A stretch of 29,047 bases of DNA from Chara braunii (GCA_003427395.1 BFEA01000002.1:1947181-1976227); one strand, 5' to 3'. Shown: positions 9,865 through 18,858, counted from the first letter of the stretch. Numbers and translations: made by a program. The notes: generated from the sequence alone by a model not told the origin.

Positions 9865-12321
9865 GGGGGAAAATAGATTGGAGGCCTTGCGAGGGCTTGT
9901 GCCGCATTCCGCGAGGGCGAATACGGCAGCGTTTTTGGCTGAAGTCTTTGACTATATATCAAAGCTGCATAGACAATTAAATCGACTGGGAGCGAAGCTG
10001 ATAGACCTCAACGTTGCCGCGACGGCGAATGGTAACGGACCAGATCAGGATGATCAGAATGACGAGCCTCCAAGTTCCCCGTCTCTGCCCAGGGCAGCAG
10101 CGGAGATGGCCTTGCCGGCGGCGGCGAACAGTCACAACAGCACGGGCGGTGCCGTTGGTGGCGGCAGCAGTGGCAGCAAGCGCGGGCGGGAAGCTATGTC
10201 TTCCAAGTCTCATCACCGGCAGAACCGCAATGGTGGGGGCATCGCCGACGCCGCTGCCTGCGGCGCTGCCGCTGCCGCTTTGAAAGGTATAGGGACAGTG
10301 CGAAGCGAGGACGACAGTGATGTTGAAACGGAGAACGAAAATGAACCGGAGAGAGAGTTGGGCACATGTCCGGAAATGGCTATGGCGGCTGCCTCCTCTG
10401 TCCTCTGGAATGGATCGGATGATGCGCAGCGGTGGGTCGGGCGCAACTCTGGCGCCACGATTGCCATGTCCGCCGCCGCGCCAACTGTGGTCGGAGGATC
10501 GAATTCTGCGTCGGCGATGATGGAGCGTCATCCTCATCATCATCGTTTGACGCCCGGCAGTCCGTCGATTACGCCGTCGTCGAACGGCGGTGCGTCTTTG
10601 TCGACGACTGTTGGCATTTATCCCATAGCTGGCTGCGCTGGCGCGGGCGGGGGCGGGGTGACCGCCGCTGTCTCCGCGCAATCCACAGCGACGACGCTAT
10701 GTGACGACGGGGGCGCTGAGCAGCAGCTTCTACCGGGGGGACCTGCCACGTCATCCGTGGGGGGAGAGGTGGGAAGAAGGTCGGGAGAGGACGGGATGTC
10801 CCACCCATTCTGCTCGCTCGGTGGTGGCTGTGGCGGTGGTGGTGGTGGAGGAGGGGGAGGAGGGGGAGTCTCGTCCATTGGTTCCCCAACATCCTCATCG
10901 GAGATCGGTGGTGCCATGCAGCGGCGTCACGACGACGTAGCGGGGCTTGATCCTGAGACCGGCAGTCATCTGGCTCTTGGCGGCTCCTGCGAAGAATGTG
11001 ACACGACCATGACGCTTGGCCTCGGCATGTCCGTCATAGGTACTAGCAGCAACAGCCGTTCGTTTACTCTTGCGCAAAGGCGGCAGCATCATCAACGGCA
11101 AGAGGAGGACGAGCACCACGCAGAGGCGTCGCCTGACGGGCTTCTAGAGCGGTCAAATAGATTAAACATGCATGAGCAATGGTTAGTGAGTCTCAATCCC
11201 CACTCTTCGCTCCTCCTCGTCTTCTCTTCCTTCCTGTGACACAGGCTCGCCGCCTTCCTGCTCCCTCGTTCTCCTTTCGGCCCTTTGGCTATCTCATTCC
11301 TTCGTCGGGGATGGTCTATTGTGCTTGCCTGCGTCCATGCCTCCGCTAGTGCGTGCTGCGAAGTGAGTGAATGTGTGTGTCTGTGTGTGTGTGGGTTGTC
11401 ATGTATTCGCTATACAGAACTCCACAAAAGAAAAGCATGACTGCGCCAGACTGTTTCGTCGGACTTTTTTTGTGTTTTTGTCTGTATGCTCCTCCTCTTC
11501 TCTCCTTTCGGGCACTTGATTGTCTTGTCATATTTGTTATTTATTATTTAGATGTACAAGACAATTGAAAAAGAGGATTTTGTAAATTACAAAATCCTTT
11601 CTAAATTAAAAAAAAAATCCATTAAAAGAAAGAACAGTCATGATCGCGTGTGTGTGGGCATGCGCGAGAGCCGATGCCAGTGTCGTGCGTGCGTACTGCC
11701 TCAACGTCCGTGTGCTTTTTTTCTGTTTGTGCCCATCCTCTGGCACGCCCTGTCGCCCCTCTCTATTGTGCGTTGTTGTGTGCTGGCTCAGTGTTGTGCG
11801 CTGCCTCTGACGGTGTTGTGTGTGTGTTATTGTTAATTTTGGTGGTGATCGGCAGGATGGCAGAATGCGTAGCTAACTCGGTCGCAGCAACAGCAGCCGC
11901 AGCGGCGGCAGCAGCAGCCGTCACTTCAGGAACGACGGTGGTGGCTCTTCCTCCCACTTCCTCGGCGGCGTTCCCTCCTCTCGCGTTGATGCAGCCTTCG
12001 GTTCCCTTGCTGAATGGGCCGTCGGTTGCAGCTACGGCGACTATGATAGACGGGGCGGTAACTGCGCAATCTTGGGGAGCACTTGCAGCAGCGGCTACCA
12101 GCCAGATGTACCCACCCAAGAAGCGCAGGCGCTCAACCCCGGCTGAGACCTGTGGAATAAGCTCGAGGATCATTCAAGTAAGTGCGCACGTTCTCCATCC
12201 TCCGATTCGTGTCCTTCACTCCCTCGTTCTTCTCGTCCCCCTCCCATATTCCCTTTCTGTCCATGTTCTTCTCCGTGGCATCCCCCTCCCTTTACTCGCC
12301 CTTCTCCTGTCAGTCATCCTG

Positions 12322-12363
<42 letters not shown>

Positions 12364-12751
12364 CGCCCTTCTCCTGTCAGCCATCCTGCCTCTCTCTCTC
12401 TCTCTCTCTCATGTGTAAACCTGCATCCCTCGGCTCTGATCTCGACCCACAAGGTCAGTTCGCACTCTGTTGTAGTGTGCTTTGATATGCGCCCTTCGAT
12501 TTCATGCTATCCTCCCTTTCACCTGGGGGCTTGAGATTCCGCCTGAGTGGAGGAAGCTGTTTGTTGCTGAAACCAAAAACTTCAACGAGTGAAATAGCAG
12601 TCCATAAGTCAGGAGTTTTCTGCAGAGCTCTTTTCTCAAGACGTGTTTGCATGAAAGTGCATGTATATTGTTATCGATCATCAAGGCATAAAGGAGTGAA
12701 GCGGATGTATTCGGTGATACACAGGAAGGGAGAGTATTCAGTGATACGCAG

Positions 12752-12812
<61 letters not shown>

Positions 12813-12942
12813 AACATCCTGCGAAGTCTTGCGCAATCTGCTTTCTCTGACGTTGTTGATTTTTTCTGCTTGTGCGTTGATTTGTGTTTGGCGTATGGTA
12901 CAGGGTATTCAAAGGCCTATAGCTATCAAACCCCAACGCTGA
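4425..12942 (+). CDS. BIM-like: BIM-like bHLH transcription factor, four coding exons
   Basis: Probable nuclear DNA-binding regulator. Joining 4425-4687, 9877-11181, 11856-12177 and 12904-12942 gives about 642 residues with every splice phase in agreement. The bHLH domain (about residues 72-122) has basic region SRHMAAEQRRRARINER with the H74-E78-R82 triad that recognises E-box/G-box DNA, then LEALRGLVPHS, a loop, and helix 2 TAAFLAEVFDYISKLHRQL. The FLxEVxxYI helix 2 and the RRRxxINER segment resemble plant BIM proteins, which act with BES1/BZR1 in land plants; that partner role cannot be assumed here. The rest is low complexity: an acidic patch (about 230-247), a Gly run (about 403-418), an Ala run in exon 3, and a PPKKRRRS nuclear-localisation-like motif (609-616). 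DLN at 131-133 recalls EAR motifs but lacks the proline. The start is the first ATG after an in-frame stop at 4260; there is no ATG between. The last exon is uncertain. Confidence 0.8.
4749..5008. repeat. (CT)n microsatellites at the 5' end of intron 1
   Basis: CT runs at about 4749-4782, 4787-4799 and 4938-5008 are separated by pyrimidine-rich DNA. In the transcript they would form long (CU)n tracts shortly after the 5' splice site. Confidence 0.95.
5361..5402. repeat. 12-bp tandem repeat (CGGACACACACG)
   Basis: About three units of a CACACGCGGA-type 12-mer in intron 1. Confidence 0.8.
5908..5960. repeat. (CT)n microsatellite
   Basis: An uninterrupted CT run of about 53 bases in intron 1. 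Confidence 0.95.
6331..6374. mobile_element. Poly(T) mini-insertion flanked by 11-bp direct repeats
   Basis: TAATGAAACTT occurs at 6331-6341 and again at 6364-6374. Between them are 22 bases: T10, CTG, T9. The layout matches a target-site duplication around an insert made almost only of poly(T), i.e. poly(A) on the minus strand. Slippage is an alternative but does not readily explain duplicated unique flanks. Confidence 0.5.
6872..7031. repeat. Imperfect tandem duplication of about 70-90 bp
   Basis: Copy 1 (6872-6941) and copy 2 (6942-7031) both begin TCAGGGAAGAT and keep GATCTTGTTG, CCCCCACTA, AGTTCG, AATAACG and GGGATT in the same order. The second copy has small insertions. Within intron 1. 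Confidence 0.7.
8024..8132. mobile_element. Tc1/mariner-like MITE, 105 bp, TA target duplication
   Basis: A near-perfect inverted repeat: the 47-base arms 8023-8069 and 8087-8133 pair at 45 of 47 positions around a 17-base spacer. Read from the TA dinucleotides on each side, the element is 8026-8130 and starts CAGTCTTCC and ends GGAAGACTG. Tips starting CAGT with a TA duplication are typical of Tc1/mariner elements. It is far too short to encode a transposase, so it would be a non-autonomous MITE. It lies in intron 1, so the transcript would carry a long hairpin. Confidence 0.65.
8259..8336. repeat. 26-bp tandem repeat x3 with TGACGTGG
   Basis: Three 26-bp units (8259-8284, 8285-8310, 8311-8336). 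Each begins GATGA and has TGACACG in its second half. The first two contain TGACGTGG, an ACGT-core element of the type bound by plant bZIP factors; the third has it mutated. In intron 1. Confidence 0.75.
8471..8518. mobile_element. Poly(A) mini-insertion flanked by 11-bp direct repeats
   Basis: TGCGAAGCATT occurs at 8471-8481 and 8508-8518. The 26 bases between are A21 followed by GGTTC. This fits a target-site duplication around an integrated poly(A) tail with no body sequence. In intron 1. Confidence 0.55.
8818..8992. repeat. 28-bp minisatellite, six units
   Basis: The unit runs CACCCTCCCTCCTCC...TTAGTATCAG. Units 1, 2, 3 and 5 are 28 bp (8818, 8846, 8874, 8935). Unit 4 is 33 bp (8902) and unit 6 is 30 bp (8963). 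Pyrimidine-rich, in intron 1. Confidence 0.85.
9255..9315. repeat. (TG)n/(TGCG)n microsatellite
   Basis: TGCG tetramers pass into a pure TG run. It is immediately followed by a 43-bp segment found again in intron 2. Confidence 0.9.
9319..9361 (+). repeat. Dispersed 43-bp repeat, copy in intron 1
   Basis: It begins GAACTCCAGAAAA and contains GCATGACT and GCCAGACTGTTTC. A second copy at 11417-11460 differs at a few bases. Both copies lie just downstream of TG-rich DNA and in the same orientation. Confidence 0.7.
9696..9719. repeat. Poly(T) tract, 24 bases
   Basis: A T run about 160 bases before exon 2. I see no flanking direct repeat. Confidence 0.9.
9877..11181 (+). CDS. bHLH gene exon 2 (rest of HLH plus low-complexity middle)
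   Basis: The first base completes codon 88 as Arg, then LEALRGLVPHSARAN and helix 2 follow at once, so the acceptor at 9875-9876 is fixed by homology. The frame is open for 1.3 kb and rich in Ala, Gly, Ser, His and acidic residues. It ends before GTTAGT after HEQ. The nearby GTGAGT at 11186 is a better donor by consensus, but joining it to exon 3 runs into a stop. Confidence 0.78.
11417..11460 (+). repeat. Dispersed 43-bp repeat, copy in intron 2
   Basis: It matches 9319-9361, with GAACTCCA, an A-rich run, AAAAGCATGACT and GCCAGACTGTTTC in order. TG-rich sequence also precedes it. Confidence 0.7.
11574..11598. repeat. 25-bp near-perfect palindrome
   Basis: AGGATTTTGTAA and its exact reverse complement are separated by a single A. 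It could form a cruciform or an RNA hairpin in intron 2. Confidence 0.8.
11856..12177 (+). CDS. bHLH gene exon 3 (Ala-rich, NLS-like motif)
   Basis: A single G completes Trp 523 and the frame continues MAECVANSVAAT, an Ala run, then PPKKRRRS (12112-12135), a likely nuclear-localisation signal. It ends in phase 0 at a good GTAAGT donor. Beyond the donor the frame becomes pyrimidine-rich repeat, consistent with intron. Confidence 0.72.
12178..12903 (+). other. Intron 3 of the bHLH gene (726 bp)
   Basis: GTAAGT donor and GGTACAG acceptor. It contains a tandem pair (12294-12360 and 12361-12410) of ACTCGCCCTTCTCCTGTCAG followed by (CT)n, and a 54-base poly(T) at 12754-12807 that lies about 100 bases before the acceptor. 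Confidence 0.65.
12754..12807. repeat. Poly(T) tract, 54 bases
   Basis: The longest homopolymer in the window. Its exact length is prone to sequencing error. Confidence 0.9.
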
Positions 12943-13049
12943 GTAGTATGCAGATGGAAGTTGTCGGAGGCAATTGTAACGGATTCATGGCAGCGTCTTG
13001 CCAGCGGCTCTATGGAGTGTGCATCAACGGAGACTCAGAAGGAAACTGA
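12904..13049 (+). CDS. bHLH gene terminal exon, two possible frames
   Basis: With the canonical acceptor (CAG at 12901-12903) the phase-0 frame adds 12 residues and stops at 12940-12942. With the AAAG acceptor 11 bases later (exon from 12915, also phase 0) the frame stays open for 44 residues, beginning AYSYQTPTLSSMQMEVV, and stops at 13047-13049. The first has the better splice site; the second gives the longer, protein-like tail. Both keep the upstream protein intact. Confidence 0.45.
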
Positions 13050-13307
13050 GACACTCTCACTCGTAGACCTGCACACACCCACACATACACACACAGGCAG
13101 AGGACACATGCACAAATAGATACAAACACAGAGAGGCGTCACCACACATCTTCCTGACGGAAGTGTGTCAATTTTCCAAAAGAGCTTTTGCTGGCTATGG
13201 TCTGAAGGAAGCTTGGCGCGTTAAGCAACCCGACGTGATGCTCCTAGAGGAGGACAGAGAACACGAGGCAGCGGGGGACTTTCGATGCCCTCGGCTGGCA
13301 GACAACA

Positions 13308-13363
<56 letters not shown>

Positions 13364-14005
13364 TGCTGTATTGCTTCTTTTGGTGGAGTACCTCCACCTG
13401 GCTTTCTTCTCCTCCTCCTACCTATCGCGCAAAGCTGTAATTGCCAGTGTGAGAGGCGAACCAGCACGGCAGTGACGGTTGGTACTCGGCAGACTTTGGC
13501 TGTGGACGGCGAGGCATAAGTGCCTTCGTTGCAGAATGAAGGAAGGACAGGAAAGAGGAGATGAGGCTGTGCTGCCGGCGAAATGCTGGCTCGTGTAGCA
13601 GTGGACAGGACAGGGTGCTCTCACTCTGGGCTCTTGATGGCCAGGTCAGCATGTGCTACGGATTCTATAAAAATGATTGAGGTGTATACTGTTCCCAAGT
13701 TTACTTGTTTCAATTAATTCTTTTCAAATCATGATAAAGTCGATGATAGGATTTTGAACGAGGTGTCACTTCTGTTTGGTGTTTACCTCTATGCAGCCTG
13801 CCCAGCAACGGTGTTCTCTCTCTCTCCACTTGTCTTTGGTTCTTGGTTGCTGATTATTGGGCATCCCCTTTTCATGTTCAGTCTTTTAGGGGGAGCAAGT
13901 TAAGGGGCAGAGGGGGTATATGATTCAATTTTTTTTTAATTTCCTGATTGCAAAAACAACTTTGAAGCATGTGTAAAAGATCCACTCATCCTGTCTTGCC
14001 AGCCA
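13050..14005. other. 3' flank of the bHLH gene
   Basis: Probable 3' UTR and intergenic DNA. It includes CA-rich sequence at about 13070-13130 and a long (GA)n at about 13311-13360. No clear polyadenylation signal and no gene recognised. Confidence 0.4.
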
Positions 14006-14006
14006 C

Positions 14007-14057
<51 letters not shown>
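14007..14057. repeat. (GT)n followed by (GA)n microsatellite
   Basis: A GT run changes directly into a GA run, the same compound type as at 3925-4039. Confidence 0.9.
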
Positions 14058-14059
<2 letters not shown>

Positions 14060-14540
14060 CTTCGTTCATACGTTTCATCGATGGCAAGTATAATACTGAT
14101 GTGTGCGATTATTGTGGTCGCCTGCGTTTGACTCAGAAGGATGTATGTGTCTGCCAGCGAGGAGGGCTGGATGAGGCGGCAAACATTTTTGTTGGGGATG
14201 TCATGGAGTTGACCGGAAGATCAGGAAGGCTGTATCTCATACTCAATCGAGTGTCGGGCTGGATCTTGTGCTGAACAAAGGCCACACGAGCTGAGAGATC
14301 TGCAGCAAAGAACTTCACTAATATTCTTGTCTGGGAGAAGGGTCTCGGCAGCTGGAGATACTGCAGGCTCAGCTAGTAACAAGACTGCTGTGCTTTTTTT
14401 TTCTTTTTCTTTTTTTTTCTGTCCACGGCGGTAGTCCCAGCAGGTCATTGAGGATGTAGAGGCATCTTTCTGCGTTTGTTTTTTCTCCTTTTGCGTTTGT
14501 CTGCGTGTGCTTCTCACCTGCAGTTGGGTCTCCCCTATGG

Positions 14541-14818
14541 CTCAGCTTTGCATGCTCTGCGCATGTTCTTTATCCTCACCCAGCTGCGAACAACGGTCTT
14601 CGGGACGACCCTTTTGCGATAAAAAGTGGAGGGAAGGCATCAGCTATGCATGCGCTCTTTATCCTTACCCAGCTGCGGACAACGGTCTTCGCGACGACCC
14701 TTTTGCGGTAAAAAGTGGAGGGAAGGCATCAGCTTTGCATTCGCTCTTTATCCTCGCCCAGTTGCGAACAACGGTCTTCTGGACGATCCTTCTGCGATAA
14801 AAAGTGGAGGGAAGGCAT
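14541..14818. repeat. 89-bp tandem repeat, three copies
   Basis: The landmark CAACGGTCTT occurs at 14591, 14680 and 14769, exactly 89 bp apart. Units share TTTATCCT, CCCAG, GACGA, AAAAAGTGGAGGGAAGGCAT. 89 is not a multiple of three, so each unit is read in a different frame, which argues against coding. The first unit has a slightly divergent start. Confidence 0.88.
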
Positions 14819-15253
14819 GGTGGTAGCGACGATGATGCTGATAATGCATGTCGTAATTCTGAACAAGATATGAAGTGAGCTGTCCTTGTGAAAGTTGGGT
14901 TTATCGGATGAGGTTCTGATGGCTGCAAAGTTGTGCAAACTGATGCATTAGTCGCTGTATTCTCTCGGTGCGGAGGTGATGGTGCAGTATTGCATTGCAG
15001 GATGTCTTTGCAGAACGGGTTACACTGCAGGCTTGCAAATGTTAGAATGGCTTAAATTTAGATAGGTAGTGATTTGGAGTCCCGGCAGCTTACACGATGT
15101 AGGCAACAATATGCATGTGGTTTATTTTCTCCTCGTCTCTTTGGAAAAGATGGAAGGCTGACATATCTGGCGGAACCGCTCCCGTCCGTTCGAGGAAAGG
15201 AAAGAAGCACTTCCAGATATTAGGGCTTTTCTATCCCTGTCTGAACCATGCAG

Positions 15254-15299
15254 CCGGTCGCTCGTCCCCCCTTTTTTTTTTTTTCCCCGGTCACTCATC
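15254..15299. mobile_element. Poly(T) mini-insertion flanked by 13-bp direct repeats
   Basis: CCGGTCGCTCGTC (15254-15266) and CCGGTCACTCATC (15287-15299) match at 11 of 13 positions. Between them are 20 bases: C5, T13, CC. This is the same arrangement as at 6331, 8471 and 22644, but older judging by the two mismatches. Confidence 0.4.
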
Positions 15300-15657
15300 T
15301 CCTGCCCAGCAGTGCAGGCGGAGAGAGCACAAAGGCAGTGCGTTCTGGTGTGAGCGATGGTGTTTGCTGATGGCTGTCCGTGACTGAGCACCTCTATATC
15401 GACCATGCACTGCTGGACGTTGTAGCCACCAGATGTAACAAATGCCAACCAGCAGAGAAGTTCACGTAGGTAATAGTTTTGATTCGTCGACACAACGAGG
15501 CAGTTTTTAATGGAGGTGGTGAGGAATGGGCTTTTCGGTTGTCTCACTTCTCCTCCATCCTTTCATCCTTACAATTCTTTCTACAGTGTAGGCACACATG
15601 CAGAGGCATATACAGTGCAGGTGCGGCTTTCGAGAAAAGAATACTCCATCACTTGTT

Positions 15658-15725
15658 CTTCGAAGTGATCTCTAGAGGGTCTCAAACCTCTCTTCGAAGT
15701 GATCTCTAGGGGGTCTCGAACCTCT
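15658..15725. repeat. 34-bp tandem duplication
   Basis: CTTCGAAGTGATCTCTAG followed by GGTCTC occurs at 15658 and 15692 with two differences. Confidence 0.88.
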
Positions 15726-16700
15726 AGACTATATTTTTGTAGAGCCCTGTACTTGGCGATATGACAGAATGCCACGTATCTTGAACTGATAATAATCAGG
15801 GAATGAGTCCAAATTCAATGAACAGAATGCTGCGGCCTGAGCAGGGTGGCAGGTATTTGTTTCTGGATTGTTTTTAGGGCCTTATCAGGCCTTTCTTTGT
15901 TCATTTCTGTACCACCCCCCCGCCCCCAAACCCCACCTCCACCCCCACCCCCCACCCATCCACCCTTCTCCCCCATTCGCTTGAAATGAAAGGGAAAGAG
16001 ATGGGGTAAAGGATGCAAGTTGAGCTGATCTGAGGGAAGCCAGCCATGTTGCACGGAGCATTCTCGTCGTTGACGAGGAGGGGGAAGTGGAAAAGACTAT
16101 TCTTTTTAGCCATGTAATGTAATGTTTGATTGGTAGCTGACATCTCACTGGGCAATAGGGTACGAACCCGCGCCGTGCCACAGCTCATGCCACATGGTGT
16201 ACTTGTGTATTTGAAGTGATGAGCAACAACACGCTTGCACCGGGCGAAGTGGATGTTGTCGTCTATACTAAGTGACTATCAGTACCTGAGGGTTGCTCTC
16301 ACCAGCATAATCATAGAGCTCTCTCAACTTTTTTTTTTTTTTTTTTTTTCCCCGGTTATCGTCCAGCATATTTGTCTCAGCAAAAAAGATCGCCGTGTAG
16401 TGATCTGGATACCACGTTGTGCTTGAACCAGGAGTGCGAGGGAGATGTAACCTGTTTCTCTTGCTGGCAGCCAAAGGGGATCCCATGCCCACTTTTGGGC
16501 TGGGAAGGCATATTGGTGGGTCACTATGGGCGACCAGTCAGGCATTTTTTTGACATGAGGTCGTCGGTGAGGTTTTTGAGGGTGGCTCGTGTGAAAGCAG
16601 AGGTAAACCACCACCAGTACATGGCCCCAGGCAACGGGGGAACCAGTTTTGAGCCTCGCTGGAAGTTTAGGAGGCTGAGGGCCGTAGATAAAATCTAATG

Positions 16701-17931
16701 GGTGGGGGGCGGCCTCCGAAAGGGGGGCCTGCGGCCGATAGCTGGCCGATAGCTGGCATGTACTGGTGCTTTAACCACATCAACGTGTTTGACCCGCATT
16801 TGGAACATTGTATGCTGGAGCAACTTCCACTCGCCTTGTGCTGCAGGGAGGGGGAAAGGAGGGAGAGCAGGAAGAGAATCATCAGAAGGCAAACAGGGAC
16901 AGAGATGGCATGGGTCCTGCAGAGGAGGATGAAAATAGTCCCAAGGGAGGAGGAAAGAGAAGAGAGGCGAAGGAAGAGGAAGAACACAGGAAGCTGGAGG
17001 GGGCAAAGTGCAGGGACAACGAGGGGCCAGAAAAGGATGAGGAGGCAAAGATGAAAACAAGATGGAAGCAAGGAGCAGGGGCATAGAAGGGGATCGGGAA
17101 AACAAGGATCTACAACACAAGGGGAGGGCTAGGAGGATGATCTGTTAATGTGAAGATGACGAATAGACTGGGAATGGTGAGAAAAGGACCGAGGAGAAGC
17201 GGAGGAAGAGGGCTTAGGATTCAACAGGGCCTACATACAGAGAATGGTAATGATGGTTGTGATGATGCATAAGAGGAGGTTACAGCGAAGGCTGGTGCTC
17301 GCTTGATGCCCACCTCGACCCGAGCTCCTCACAGTTCTTTGTCCTCTCTATGCGTTGACACGACGTGTGAAGTATTAACACAATTATGGACTTGTTTGTT
17401 GTCCTAGTATTCAGCCTCTTCTCTCTCCTGAGTCTCCACTCTGTTAAGGTCCTATAAGATGACACTGTGGCCTCTTCCTTTCTTTCATGTCCTTTTCTAG
17501 GATGCTAACCTCCTCTCCTCATTCCTCGTCTCCCATGTCCTTATCCTTAAGTATGGAAGAGGTAGGAGGACAAGGGTGTGAGAAGTGCTGCAAGCTCAGA
17601 AGGATCCTTAAGTGTGGAAGAGGTAGGAAGACAAGGGTGTGAGAAGCGCTGGAAGCTCAGAAGGATGGCGAGGGGGCGAGGCAGGAGGGAGGTGGGTGGG
17701 CAACAGTTTGTGTGCATCTTCTCCTGATCGAATGCGGTACTCCCTCTAACACTCCACTAAAGCGCATTTCCCCTCGCTCTCCCCCTGACCCTTGATTGAC
17801 TTCTTTTTTTTTTTTTTTTTTTTTTTTTTTGTGGCGTAGTCCTTGCGTAAGCTCTCTATCCCGGTGGTGGTAAGAGAACTGTCAGAATTGAAGGCTTATC
17901 TGTCGGGCTGGTCCATCTATTAGTGCGGCGC
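16701..17931. other. Purine-rich region without a recognisable gene
   Basis: From about 16840 to 17280 the + strand is AG-rich and translates to Lys/Glu/Arg-rich low-complexity frames with no domain. A 61-bp tandem pair (17543-17603 and 17604-17666, starting ATCCTTAAGT) and a 27-base poly(T) (17804-17830) follow. Confidence 0.45.
17543..17666. repeat. 61-bp tandem duplication
   Basis: Two copies start ATCCTTAAGT and share GGAAGAGGTAGGA, GACAAGGGTGTGAGAAG and AAGCTCAGAAGGAT with few changes. Confidence 0.88.
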
Positions 17932-18040
17932 GGAACCCAGGGAAACACCCGCGGACGCGTCCGCGGGGTCGAGCTCGGATCGCGGACCCAAATGGGTTCG
18001 CATCCGCGGCCTACCTGGTCCGCACCGCGGACCCGATTTT
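17932..18040. repeat. CpG-rich cluster of GCGGAC/GTCCGC motifs (left)
   Basis: The hexamer GCGGAC or its complement recurs several times. At 17948-17967 there is a perfect 20-base palindrome, CCCGCGGACGCGTCCGCGGG. A similar cluster lies at 19130-19230, about 1.1 kb away. Confidence 0.7.
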
Positions 18041-18086
18041 ACACGAATTTTCCCGAATTAAATAATAGGTAAAATATATATATATA

Positions 18087-18137
18087 TATATATATGGGGT
18101 TGTAGGGAATTTCGAGCCCTACAACCCCATATATATA
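18087..18137. repeat. Perfect 21-bp inverted repeat with 9-base loop
   Basis: TATATATATGGGGTTGTAGGG (18087-18107) pairs exactly with 18117-18137, with loop AATTTCGAG. The GGGGTTGTAGGG core could be the fused terminal inverted repeats of a small transposon remnant; that is speculative. Confidence 0.8.
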
Positions 18138-18376
18138 TTTTTTGAATCCGACTTTATTTAGGATTTTAAAAAAATCAAAAACGAAATTGGATTTAAAGAA
18201 AATTAAAAAATATAAAAGCAGGAATTTTTTTTGGTCATTTTTTATCATGAGATCTATGGTCCGTGAGTTTACCTGTATTTTTTTAGAAATGAATTCATGT
18301 TTTTGGCAGAAGTGTGAGGTGTTTTCAAAAAATGTGGATGCCAAAAAAAAAGAAAAAAGAAAAAAAAAAAGGGGTT

Positions 18377-18454
18377 TGATTGATTGATTGATTGATTGAT
18401 TGGTGGTGGGGGAGGAGTCGCCCCACCCCCCCGCCACCCACCACGTGCACACAC
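18377..18454. repeat. Left arm of an imperfect inverted repeat next to the gap
   Basis: (GATT)n, then GGTGGTGGGGGAGGAGTCGC, CCCCACC and ACACAC. Its mirror on the other side of the gap is (TG)n, GGGGTGGGGTGACC, CCCATCCCC and (AATC)n at 18710-18920. Confidence 0.6.
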
Positions 18455-18709
18455 NNNNNNNNNNNNNNNNNNNNNNNNNNNNNNNNNNNNNNNNNNNNNN
18501 NNNNNNNNNNNNNNNNNNNNNNNNNNNNNNNNNNNNNNNNNNNNNNNNNNNNNNNNNNNNNNNNNNNNNNNNNNNNNNNNNNNNNNNNNNNNNNNNNNNN
18601 NNNNNNNNNNNNNNNNNNNNNNNNNNNNNNNNNNNNNNNNNNNNNNNNNNNNNNNNNNNNNNNNNNNNNNNNNNNNNNNNNNNNNNNNNNNNNNNNNNNN
18701 NNNNNNNNN
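18455..18709. other. Assembly gap (255 N)
   Basis: A run of 255 N. Frames drawn through it are meaningless. Confidence 1.
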
Positions 18710-18803
18710 TCTGTGTGTGTGTGTGTGTGTGTGTGTGCGCGTGTGTGCCGCGCGTGTGTTTGCGCGCCGAGTGTGCCGCGCGATTGTGTGTGTGTGTTTG
18801 GTG

Positions 18804-18858
<55 letters not shown>

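Larger units (their letters stand above)
4688..9876 (+). other. Intron 1 of the bHLH gene (5189 bp)
   Basis: It begins GTATTC and ends GAAAATAG, splitting codon 88 (AG + A = Arg) between basic region/helix 1 and the rest of the domain. The acceptor has no pyrimidine tract; it is preceded by (GT)n and GGTTGGGTGGG-type repeats. The contents are repeats listed separately plus unassigned DNA. No other gene was found: frames within it are short or made of microsatellites. One ambiguous base lies at 7214 in a G-rich stretch. Confidence 0.75.
11182..11855 (+). other. Intron 2 of the bHLH gene (674 bp)
   Basis: GTTAGT donor and GATCGGCAG acceptor. The joined codon is TG+G = Trp. It holds the second copy of the dispersed 43-bp repeat and a near-perfect AT-rich palindrome at 11574-11598. 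Confidence 0.65.
14819..16700. other. Region without a recognisable gene
   Basis: Frames on both strands reach about 140 residues but show no domain I recognise. It contains a poly(T) mini-insertion (15254-15299), a 34-bp tandem pair (15658-15725), a C-rich patch (about 15914-15966) and a T run ending about 16349. Confidence 0.45.

Noticed and set aside
11186-11191. GTGAGT as the exon 2 donor
   Set aside because: Better consensus, but joining in phase 0 to either exon 3 acceptor gives an early stop; GTTAGT at 11182 keeps the frame.
16130-16200. GGTTCGTACCC on the minus strand as a Pol III B box
   Set aside because: The only A-box candidate is too close and no tRNA fold is possible.
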